Below are positions 7,601-16,900 of a DNA stretch of 64,000 bases, piece by piece. The DNA is taken from positions 4,104,001 through 4,168,000 of the forward strand of contig JAZGTH010000011.1 in NCBI GenBank assembly GCA_036877525.1, read 5' to 3'. This stretch comes from Chromobotia macracanthus (taxonomy: Eukaryota; Chordata; Actinopteri; Cypriniformes; Botiidae). The stretch's first letter is position 1; each line of letters begins with the position of its first letter. A model generated the notes under the pieces. It ran no database searches and was not told the DNA's origin. It was given only the letters and a program-made list of their open reading frames with translations. The position numbers and the translations under genes were made by a program.

Positions 7601-9237
7601 TTTGCATCAAATGATGTATTGCATTTGTAATCATTGAGTGATTTGAATAACATTTAAACCTTTTTTGAATAAAAGAGTTTTAATGTGACTTAATTAAGGA
7701 GAACAATTTGAACTCTGATCTTTTTTTTATACATGCTCAATAACTGATTTTTGTTCATTTAAAAAAAGTTACATATTGTAGCTTTAAGTGCCTGCAGTGA
7801 CAAAAGGAAATTAGATAATTTTTTGGAAACGTCATTTGTGATTTGATCCCAAATGAACTGGGAGTTTTTACAATGTAACCACAAACACATGATTCAAAGG
7901 GCTTCTGGCATTAATTACAAGAACAAGCTACATTTTTGGTTAAATGTTTGATCTATGCACTGAATATGAAGTCATTTTTCATTAATTTCCAGATTGAGCA
8001 GTTTGTGTACTGCTCCCCACACGACAACAAATCCTGGGAGATGTTTGACGAAATGATTGGAACAGCCGAGGGTTTTTATCAGTCGTTAGGAATTCCCTAC
8101 CGCATCGTAAACATTGTGTCAGGTTTGTATAAGTGACCATGTTTTCCCATTGACAACACCAATGTATCTGATTACACAGCAAAGCCACAGAAACCAAATC
8201 TGAAGCGGCATAAAACTATTAAAGTGTGCATTTCCACAGATTGTTTAAAGCTGCTCTGATGAGGCATAAATGCATTTGTACAGGAATAAAAATCATGGGA
8301 AACAATACTTACAACATAACCCCAGTTTGAAATGTACTCAAAGAGCCTTAATTGGGCTGTGTAAGTATGACATAATTGTTCTCATAATAAAGCTGTACCT
8401 CAGGTTCCAACAAGTTGTTCTCTTTTCCCAAAGGTTCCTTGAACCATGCTGCTAGTAAAAAACTGGATTTAGAAGCTTGGTTCCCAGGCTCCCAGGCCTT
8501 CAGGGAGCTTGTGTCCTGCTCAAACTGCACAGATTACCAAGCTCGCCGCTTGCGTATTCGTTACGGCCAGACCAAGATGATGGATAAGGTGCGGTGAACC
8601 TCCGTTGGGTAATACACGTCTGTTTACTGCTTCAGGTTGGCTTGGTTAACCAGTATGTCTGTTTTAATAAAGGCTGAGTTTGTGCACATGCTAAATGCAA
8701 CTATGTGCGCAACCACACGCGTCATCTGTGCCATCCTGGAGAACTATCAGACAGAAGAGGGTATCATTATACCAGAACCTCTCAGAGATTTCATGCCTCC
8801 AGGTGAGCACAACTGAGTGTGACTCTGTTTACCTGTAGAGGAAGTTGGGTTTGGATAGGTTAGGTTAGGATTTGCGAACAAGACTGTACAGCCAGCCCAT
8901 TTATCTAACAAGGTGACCATAAAGTTAGTTAAACAAACCCAAAGTTAAAGCTTTAGTCATTGTAATATGACTAAACGAAACACCAAGGATTTTTCCTTTA
9001 AGGTGTTTTTCTGCAACCCGCTTTTGTTTACTGTGATACTAAGAAGCAGATGTTCAGCTGATATGTATTTTATTATTTTCCTTAGGTTTAACAGAAATGA
9101 TTAAGTTTGTGAAGCCAGCTCCCATCGACCAGGAGGTGAGCAAAAAGCAGAAGAAACAGGAAGAAGGGAAGAAAAAAAAACAGGGCGGTGATGCTGATCT
9201 AGAGAGCATGGAGAACATGTCAATCAATGACTCCTAG
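3786..9237 (+). CDS. sars1: Cytosolic seryl-tRNA synthetase (11 coding exons)
   Basis: Charges tRNA-Ser (and tRNA-Sec) with serine in the cytosol. It is a class II enzyme and a homodimer. Exons: 4031-4178 (exon 1, copy 2), 5253-5323, 5446-5526, 5734-5892, 6071-6214, 6600-6755, 7245-7466, 7993-8122, 8434-8588, 8673-8802 and 9086-9237. All junctions keep frame and give 515 residues with copy 2, close to the 514 of human SARS1. Visible parts are the N-terminal tRNA-binding coiled coil, motif 1 ending in YTPFFMRKE (exon 6), the serine-binding TSE loop ATSEQP and motif 2 [16 protein letters not shown] (exon 7), and motif 3 LNATMCATTRVICAILENYQ (exon 10). The Lys-rich tail (exon 11) corresponds to the vertebrate UNE-S extension with a nuclear-localisation signal. 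The first exon is duplicated and damaged: copy 1 at 3786 has the canonical N-terminus but then a stop, while copy 2 at 4031 has the intact 3' half and donor. An AATAAA lies at 9318. Confidence 0.93.
4031..4178 (+). CDS. sars1: sars1 exon 1, copy 2 (altered start, intact 3' half and donor)
   Basis: ATG at 4031 opens a frame that joins correctly to exon 2 through the donor gtgagt at 4179. The second half, RETQRKRFKDASLVDKLVEA, is canonical. The first 22 codons are not: one inserted base after ATG and two more downstream together restore the frame, and nine extra bases (TTTTTTTGT) are present. The N-terminus thus reads MCAGCGPVSCTDKGG instead of MVLDLDLFRTDKGG. Only this copy is in frame with exon 2. 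Confidence 0.6.
4221..4635 (+). repeat. Long imperfect (TG)n microsatellite in sars1 intron 1
   Basis: About 415 bases of almost pure TG, interrupted by regularly scattered TC units. The long Cys/Val or His/Thr open frames across it are artefacts. It begins directly after the end of exon 1 copy 2 (aagcttgtg). Confidence 0.97.
5253..5323 (+). CDS. sars1: sars1 exon 2
   Basis: Acceptor ag at 5251-5252 and donor gtacat at 5324. It completes the Cys codon from exon 1 and encodes RFTADNLNKAKNLCSKAIGE plus KMK, part of the tRNA-binding helical arm. Confidence 0.92.
5446..5526 (+). CDS. sars1: sars1 exon 3
   Basis: Acceptor tgcag to 5445, donor gtgagt at 5527, 27 codons in phase 0. It encodes the acidic linker KKEPVGDDETLPEEAQN and following residues between the helices of the N-terminal arm. 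Confidence 0.9.
5734..5892 (+). CDS. sars1: sars1 exon 4
   Basis: Acceptor tag at 5731-5733 and donor gtgagc at 5893, 53 codons. It encodes the second helix of the arm (TQIKKVRLLVDEAVQK) and ends in LLHPSVPISNDE, a strongly conserved SerRS stretch. Confidence 0.95.
6071..6214 (+). CDS. sars1: sars1 exon 5
   Basis: Acceptor tttctcag to 6070, 48 codons. It encodes DADNKVERTWGDC, YSHVDLVVMVDGYDG and GSRGYFLK, all matching the family. The donor reads AAG|gttcat, weaker than consensus. Confidence 0.95.
6309..6405 (-). repeat. Degenerate tRNA-derived SINE, sars1 intron 5
   Basis: In reverse orientation it keeps a tRNA B-box-like piece (complement of gggaatcaaaccc) and the ATTTATGCATTTAGC tail seen in better copies elsewhere in the window. 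Confidence 0.45.
6600..6755 (+). CDS. sars1: sars1 exon 6 (motif 1)
   Basis: Acceptor ttctag to 6599, donor gtttgt at 6756, 52 codons. It contains class II motif 1 at the dimer interface: a helix (LEQALINYALRIL) followed by [20 protein letters not shown]. The residues YSKNYSLL replace the GSRGYIPI of human SARS1. Confidence 0.95.
6853..7138. mobile_element. MITE with GTGCACTGTGCAGG termini, sars1 intron 6
   Basis: The left end AAGGTGCACTGTGCAGGAGTT and the right end, whose reverse complement is AAAAGTGCACTATGCAGGGG, form imperfect terminal inverted repeats about 285 bases apart. No coding capacity. Confidence 0.6.
7245..7466 (+). CDS. sars1: sars1 exon 7 (TSE loop and motif 2)
   Basis: Acceptor tcag to 7244, donor gtcagt at 7467, 74 codons. 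It holds YLIATSEQPI (serine recognition) and motif 2 [20 protein letters not shown] with the ATP-binding arginines. The intron base run after 7466 repeats part of the exon end (tttgagaaggtcagtg). Confidence 0.96.
7993..8122 (+). CDS. sars1: sars1 exon 8
   Basis: Acceptor tttccag to 7992, ends in TCA G before gtttgt at 8123. It encodes IEQFVYCSPHDNKSWEMFDE and GIPYRIVNIVS of the catalytic core. Confidence 0.95.
8434..8588 (+). CDS. sars1: sars1 exon 9
   Basis: Acceptor aaag to 8433, donor gtgcgg at 8589. It encodes SLNHAASKKLDLEAWFPGS and ELVSCSNCTDYQARRLRIRY. It reads GQTKMMDK where human SARS1 has GQTKKMMDK, one lysine shorter. Confidence 0.95.
8673..8802 (+). CDS. sars1: sars1 exon 10 (motif 3)
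   Basis: Acceptor ataaag to 8672, donor gtgagc at 8803. It encodes AEFVHMLNATMCATTRVICA, continuing to ILENYQTEEGI: the class II motif 3 region of eukaryotic SerRS, whose arginine binds ATP. Confidence 0.95.
9086..9237 (+). CDS. sars1: sars1 exon 11 and stop
   Basis: Acceptor ccttag to 9085, stop TAG 9235-9237. It encodes FVKPAPIDQE, then the lysine-rich stretch KKQKKQEEGKKKKQ corresponding to the vertebrate-specific UNE-S tail with nuclear-localisation signal, and ends in MSINDS. Confidence 0.93.
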
Positions 9238-9317
9238 TCCCGCCCCTGCAATCCCAGCCAATCATAATGGATGCTTCTCAAACCCTCAATGTGGTGTCAT
9301 TGGCCAGTAAAGCTGCC

Positions 9318-9323
9318 AATAAA
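9318..9323 (+). terminator. sars1: sars1 polyadenylation signal
   Basis: AATAAA 81 bases after the stop codon. It is the first canonical signal in the 3' UTR. Confidence 0.7.
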
Positions 9324-10270
9324 GTTGCTTCAGTTCAGTTTCTCTCAGACAGTTCAGGGTCCTGTTGTGGTGCTAGCGGTGATTATAATTTTATGTTTCT
9401 GATTTAATCTTAAAGTTAATTCCAAATCAGTTTCCTACAGAAGGGGTGTTGAATTCTTTAATTATTATGCGTGGTGTTGTGAGGTCCATTTAACCATTAG
9501 ACCAAAACGCCTTCTATGGCACTGTTACTTCTCTAGGTGTTTGATAATTGTGGAGTTTAGTTGAAATGCATAACTCAAGTTAAAAGGGAACATGCATGGT
9601 TATAAACACTGCAATATACAGCACCAATGGCAGAATATTATTTTGATATAATAATCTACATAATAATAATAGTAATAATCATTCAATGACAATAGGGCTA
9701 TAATTAAAGAAGAAACTTGGTCTCTAAGCACTTACTGTAACTTTAAAGTGAAACGCAAACAGATGCGATTTACTGTCATTTACCTCGTCTTCATATAAAC
9801 GATTTTGCTCGTGATTTGTCTGTAAAATTAGGAATATGATCATATGTACAGTACTTAAGATGCCTGGTGTGAGGTGTCGGTATGACGTCATTATTTATAT
9901 ACAAATATGCAAATAAATACATACCCCAAAAACAAACATTGACCGGTCTCTTGGATATGCTTTATTTGATATGAATTGAATGCCTTCACATTGTGATTGT
10001 TTCAAGAGATGCTTAATATTAGTAACAAGAGACAGAACATATTAATATTACAAGCAAACAAAGAAGCCGAACGACTAAACGGCAAGTAATATGTGAGATC
10101 TGGACTGAGTTTTCTATGAAACAAATTCATTTAAATCTAGGCTTTAATTGTTCTGTATAACTTCTGCTGAACCCCAACAATTTTTATGTCGCATATTAAT
10201 TCATAGATATAGTTCGCATTACAAAATAAAAGCTTTTTCGTAAAGTACAGGTACACATGACATATTTTGA
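9324..10270. other. Intergenic between sars1 and chchd6
   Basis: AT-rich sequence with no gene recognised. It contains the remaining sars1 3' flank and further AATAAA-like motifs (about 9914 and 9962). Nothing else is supported. Confidence 0.4.
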
Positions 10271-10278
10271 CGCCTTAA

Positions 10279-10420
10279 GGACTACATCTCCCAGAGGCCC
10301 GTGCCACCATGTTCCATCCTACAATCCTATTGGCTGATGGCGGTGTTCTTATCGACTGACCAATCACGTTGCGAGATACTGCCTCGCTTCAGACTGACGC
10401 TTCGGTAAGACGTCAGTCAG
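10279..10420 (+). promoter_or_regulatory. chchd6: chchd6 promoter: ZNF143-like site, two CCAAT boxes, CRE-like site
   Basis: GGACTACATCTCCCAGAGGC at about 10279 resembles the ZNF143/STAF element (ACTACA.TTCCCAG). An inverted CCAAT box (ATTGG) lies at 10329 and a direct CCAAT at 10360. GACGTCAG lies at about 10409. No TATA box is obvious. This arrangement is typical of housekeeping and nuclear-encoded mitochondrial genes. The ATG follows at 10529. Factor binding is inference. Confidence 0.5.
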
Positions 10421-10528
10421 TCAACGTTTCGCTTTTTGTAGGGCATGATTTGCGATCGCTGTAAATAAACATCAAATCTTTTCATTTCGCATTAAAGATT
10501 AAAGTCTTAAAGGCAGTAATAAAGAGCG

Positions 10529-10612
10529 ATGGGGTCGGGAGAGAGCACGTCAAGGACGGTTTCTTTCGGCCTAGATGAGGATGACAGAGTGAGGATTCTG
10601 CGTGGGGTGAAG
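10529..10612 (+). CDS. chchd6: chchd6 exon 1 (myristoylation-type start)
   Basis: 28 codons from ATG at 10529; donor gtaacg at 10613. It encodes MGSGESTSRTVSFGLDEDDR then VRILRGVK, the conserved MIC19/MIC25 N-terminus. It is followed on the intron side by an extended minus-strand open frame that is only a shadow. Confidence 0.93.
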
Positions 10613-10875
10613 GTAACGCTTTCATCTTTATGATTTCTGCTGCATTTATAACCTGTAGCGGAATGATGGAGGTTTTCAATAATCATAATGGATGTTTTCA
10701 TCGTGTCCATAATCATAATGGATGTGTGCGTTTTATTTGTAATCGTGAGGCACTCGGATTTAAGTTAACCGGCCGTCCTTAAATGAACTGGGCGAGGTGA
10801 AACATTAGGACAACGTTGGGACAACGCTGGACACATTATGCTTTCCGATGTATCATGTCACCGGCCTGCTTAATT

Positions 10876-10906
<31 letters not shown>

Positions 10907-13900
10907 TTATTATTATTATTATGACCGTCACATCATCTTTCTAACTCCATGCAAAAACTTTTCGCCGCCTGCAGACGCGCACAGCCCAGCTAACGCTTTT
11001 AGGTTGTAAGAACGTTTCCGTAACGTTTCCATTCGTAACAAAAACGTTTCTAGGAAGGTTGAAATGGTCCACGTTTTACACGTTGCATTAACGTTACTGT
11101 TTGGTTGTAAGAACGCTAGTCAATTCTGTAAGGTTTATAAAGCGTTCTGCTAACGTTTTGAGAATAACTTATTTGATAATTATATAAAACGTTAAAGAAA
11201 TCCTACTAATGCTACTGCAAGACCGTTTACTGATGAGAGAACCTTTAGAGAACGTTAGCCAACGTTCTGAAAACGTTCCCTGTTAGCAAGGTAGTGACTA
11301 GTCGAGTTCTGATGAAGAAACTAACAAAGTAAATGTAGATTTGCAGTCTTGGCTTGTTGGGTCTTTGGGCAAAATGTTAAAGCTCTCTTTCTCTTTGTAT
11401 ACTGCTTTGGATAAAAGCATGTGCTAAATGAATAAATGAAATGAATGAATAAATGAATGAATAAATAAATGAATAAATGAATGAATAAATGAGAAACTGT
11501 TCAGTGCTTTGACATTTGTGTCGATTAATTTGTCCTAAGGGTGCTTTAAACTGTCCTGATTGGAGTAGCACTAAAATATAAAAAGGATCTGACAAGCTAA
11601 CTTAATAATAATAATAATAATGATGCGACAAATCCAGTGGCCCCTCAAATGGCCATTTAAATTAGTCGCGCAAAAGCGTAGCCCAGAGGTTTAGTTACAA
11701 TTGGTCTGGCTTCATGTTGTAATGATGTTTAGATACAAGGGTTTCCATTTTGCTGTTACTGTAACTTCACCTCTGTGTTTTCAGCTCTCTGAGGATGTCC
11801 TACAGCGCATGAGGCATCAGAGTCAAACTCCTGATCCAAGACCATCTGTCAACACTAAAGAAAATCAAGGTGACGTAAATGTTTCCTCAAATGATAGTAG
11901 AGAAGTAGCTTTAGTTTTTCTGTTTGGGGTCAGGTATTTGTCTAACTCCTCTTGTGCTTTATACACTCTTTTGAGCAATACAGTTGTTTGCAATTGTTTT
12001 TAGTTTTTGCTCATAATTGTAGTTTAATCGTTTTCTCTTTACCTTGCAGGCCAACAGGCATCTGACACTCCACCTCCAAAATCTCAGTCCAGGCCTTTTT
12101 TTGACAGTAAAGAGGAGCTCAGGAAGAGGTATTGTAGTCCAGTTTGTAGTTCAATGCACTTTACAAGAGCCTTTACTACTTCTGATCAGCCACCGTTACA
12201 TTATCAGTCAACTCAACAGTAAAAAACCAAACAACAATGTTTCTAAATGAACCGTCAGTAAGCCAAACTCATTCCACATGACTCACCCATGACTGCCCCA
12301 AAAGATCTTTCTTGTTGTTCCCAAAACCACATGCAGGAGAAATCTGTGTTGCATTAATGAATTACAACAATTGAATCTTTTTGTTTTGTATTTTTCCAAG
12401 TCAAGCATCTAATATGGCAGTAAATTTATAGACAAAATATTTGAAGGGTAAATTGTGAAATAAAACACTTGTATATGTGACATCTGTAGCTTCTGCAAAG
12501 GGAAGGACAGTAAATTAGAAGTGTGCTCATTTTTTCCTGGCTGGTGTTCAAGGTTGAATCACACAGTCAAAACAAAGAGAGAGGACCAAATACTACCACC
12601 CATTGGTTAGATTAGGAACTGCATTTTCTGAAGCTTCAAGTCAGCAACAGGCAGGTAAATAAAGAAGTGTGTTTTTGCAAAGGTATGAACAGCAGCAGGC
12701 CATAATACAGGAGGAGCTGGCTCGCATCGCACAGAAAGAGAGGGAGGCGGCGCGTCTGGACATCACTCGAGCGATACAGAGAGAGAGAGCACAGACGCGG
12801 CAGGAGTCTGAGAGAGCCAAACAGCTGGTAAGGCACTTCACAGTACTTCAGTACTGAGGTATAACAACGCATGCAAATGCATTCTGACTCCATCGCACCT
12901 AAGACGGGAATGCGTAATTCAACATCTTCATTTGTCAGGCATCGCAGGTGGTGTGATGAATTTTGAACAGGTGTAGGACAAATGATTGTGTTTCACAGAA
13001 AGAGATATGCATGTTTTCTTCTTTGAACTGTCAACCAATTACATCCGCATTCTGTATTTTAATTTGTAGGCTCTGTAATGGATTGTTAAATACAAGAAAA
13101 ACAAGGTTCATTTAAAACACTGTTCTAAAGTACGGATTTATGTGTCACATTATAGTAGATCTTATGAACTGCTTCATAATATTTTTTTAACTTTCAGTAC
13201 CAATTATTTTTACTGAATATAAGCAAGTACACAAACCACAGTTCAGCTGTAAATAAATAAATAAAATGGAAAAAATGAATAGCTTGTATATTTATCTCCT
13301 CGAATTTCTAGGTTGAATGGCTTAGTAAAATAACAGCAGGTGACAGGAACTGTTTCATCTAGTCAGAGTGAAGCACTCCGTCTTGACATGGGTGAAATTG
13401 CCTCAGTCTTTTTTCCTGTGTCCTACAGCCCACTTACTCTCATCCACTTCCTCAAGTCCTTTAGGGATTGTGTACTTCAGTATTGGGTTTCTTTAGGGCT
13501 ACCTTATCTGCTTTATAAGAGTTACATGTGGCTCGTGTTGTCTTCACTCAGGGGCATGGGATTGGATGAATGTGTGAGCGAGTGATGTTGTATATGACAG
13601 CTGATGCCCAGGGCCCATAAGGGACATGTCATCTAATGTTGGTGTGTCTTATCTGAGCTTTGACATGTTCTGGACACCTAATAGAAAGGCTTCCCCAAGG
13701 CTGATGATTTGAAGAGTGCAGAACGTGTGTGTTCGAGGGTTGTGAGGTAATAATGGCTTATTCCTTTTATTGGTCGTTAAACACGTTTCTGTTCCAACCA
13801 GAAAGTCTTATAAGCAGATGTGCGAATGTGGCCAGAAGTCACCTGAAATCTTAATCTGTGTTCTTGATGTTACCAGCGGTTCTGTGGGTTTGATTCACTG

Positions 13901-16900
13901 CAGAATTTACCTTAGACAACAAGTGCTGATCCAATAAAGTACTATAATTAAAGAAACATTTAAATCTGCAATCCGTAACTTTTGCCTCACTAGAGTTTTT
14001 TTCTCAACATGGACGATCAGTTTAAATTCTAAACAATTGCCATAGGAAAAAGCTAGATGCTGCACCATCTACAGTACCCGGATATCCAGCAAAATCTGCC
14101 CCTACTGCTCAAATTATAAATCATTATTATAAACTTACATTTGTGAATCAGGGTAGGGTAGAACTGTGTTGAACACTGATCTGGCATGTACTTGCTCAAA
14201 AATTGATTTTTGTTCATTTTTAACACAAAAAAGTTACAGATTTAAATGTATTAACATCACCATGAATGGCATAGACTCAACAATACAACAGTATGCAAAA
14301 TTATTAAAGGAACAGATGACCACAAGATGAAAGTCTTTAAAAATGTACTCTTTAGTTATTCAATTTAGTTTAGATTCAATGTTTCTCTTTGATATTAGAT
14401 GATGTGTGGTGTAGATATGATAGGAAATCTCCTCGTCATCCATCAGAATCAAGCAGAGACTTGACATGGAGAGTACTTGAGAGAATCATGATTATCATTA
14501 GCCATGCATCCTGGTCAGATATCAGATGAATTGATCTTGCTGTTTCTCACAAAAGAATCACATTGAAATATTGTTATGAATGTTGCCATAGAATACATCT
14601 ATATAAAAGAGTGTGTGAATTAATAAATAATGATTTAGCATTTACTCTTGTTGTATCCCAGCATTTCTCAAAGTGGAGATGAATTGAGTGTCAGAAGTGT
14701 TTTGGACAGGCATTTATTTCCTGTTTTGTCAGTTTTATTGTAAGTTATATGATAGATCATCTGGCTTTTCTGATACTGATCTAGACAGAGCTACATGTGT
14801 CCGTCTCGCTTTTTTCTATTCCTGTAGCTTGCAAGTTTTAGATGTTGTAGATTACAAGGAAAAAAGAGTAATAATCAAGGGTTATGAAACAAAAATCAGG
14901 CATATTAACACTAAGAGGAAATGGTTACATTGAAAAAGACTTTAATTTGAAACAATGGATCTGACCACTCAAACAACAGAATTGTTTTTCTTTCCAGTGT
15001 GTATTTGTTTTGGTCTCTCTTTGTGTGTCACTTTAGTTTTGCTTTTGTTTCACTGATTCATTTCTCTCTGTGTAAATGGCTTTATATTTGTGATGTGTTT
15101 TGCTTTGTTGTTTCAACCTTGATGGGAATAGGCTGACTGTATAAACATTCTTCTTTTAGTCTCTATATTCATGATTTTCGAACCCATGACCACGACATTG
15201 TTAAAACAATTTGAGCTACAGTACCAGCGCTCAGCAGTTACAGTTTTTCCATGGATTATTTGATAGCTGGTTCCCATAAGGAATTGCTGTTATGTTAAGG
15301 CATTATCTAACAGAAAGAACACATCACAAAGGTGTTAAAATGCGGTAATGTGTCACCCGCCTCTGCTCTTTCGCTCAGACGGTACTGCGGCACTCTTCCT
15401 GTGAAATGCACCCGACACGTTCCTTCATCTTCCCTTGCTGCCTCTCTCCATCTGCCAGGGTCCGCACGGTGCCCTCCACGAGTGCTTATTGTACATGCCA
15501 AACCTTCACGCAGAATGAAAGAGAGTGAGAAAGATTGTGGGTAATTTCTTTGCTCTTAAATGCATTAATGCCATTCTCTGGCCTGCTGGCAGGGCGAGGT
15601 GATAAGTTACATTTGCATTTGGCACTTTCCTGCCACAGTTGCATTAAAAAGCTCGTCTCATTAACATCCCTTCACGCTTTCTGCCAAAACGCCCATCCGC
15701 CCGCCCGCTACTCTGGCGCACACGTTACTTATGCATGAGAGATGCTAAAATAATCAAAGCTCTCCTCTGCCTGGCTTATCTCTGTATGATAAGGGCTCTG
15801 ATCCTTTTTCAGCCTCTCGCATCTGATTTTGTGTTAGATAAATGATGTTATTTTAAGCTGTTTATTTTAAGGGTACCTGCAGATGATGCTACATGGGTGC
15901 ACAAAGCTTTACATCTGCAAGTGAATGGTGGCAGATCTATAGGGCTTCTTGACAGAAGCTTCATTTATAATCACGACTCAATTCAGTACAGTGACTCAAT
16001 TCACCATGTTAATGTGATCACCAGAATTGTATTTATGTTCATTAAAGCTGCAGTCTGTAACTTTTGTCTCTCTACCACCATCTCTGTTTGAAACATAAAA
16101 TTGCAGAGTAGGTGCTTACAGAGTTATTTTGTTAAAGTGGACGAAAAGTTTAAAGAACAGCTTTAAGAACAACCTACAAATCTGGTCTTGGCCACAACGT
16201 TTTCAGCCTTTTTAAACACCTTTATTCATATACTAGGTTATTAAATAATTCTGTGATGTGACGAATGGATTTTTAAAAGTACAAATATGCCCTAGTATTG
16301 AATTAATTTGAGGTCATAACAGCTGCATGCATAATCGTAAGAGGATTAGCAAAGTATTTAATATAGAGAGAACGTGTCACACTGTGGCGAATTTTATGTC
16401 AATAAAATTGACATAAATATACATATAAATATACAATATTGTATAGGTATAATCGATCAGTTTAGCGATTATTCAGCAGCACTTCATTGGCGTTTTACGT
16501 TGTACTATGTTATAATTTGAACATAACAATACATTTAGAAAAATGTGTTTATACCACAGTTAGACACTAGATGGCAGAATAACTCTTTAATACAATGCTT
16601 GTTTAGTGCCATCTTTCCTGTTTCAATATGACACCCATGAGGTCTCTGTGATTCAACTTCCTGTGCTAATTCACGCTGTGAAATGTGTCAGCATGATAGA
16701 TTATGGTATTTAAACTGAGGTGATTTGGAATGGTACTCAATGTTTTTGTTAGCATTGTTAAAACATGTCACTTGTTTTTCACAAAGCGAGAAAATGTGAT
16801 GCAACTTTGACACATACGTGTAAATGGACAGACTCCAGCTGTCAGATGTTCGGTCACATGATGTGCATAACACTGAGTTAGACTAGCCTAGTGCATGTGC

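Larger units (their letters stand above)
10613..11784 (+). other. chchd6: chchd6 intron 1
   Basis: Contains a (TTC)n/(TTA)n simple repeat, a CCCAGCTAAC-family element at 10985-11287 and an AATGAATA simple-repeat tract at about 11427-11492. No gene. Confidence 0.7.
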
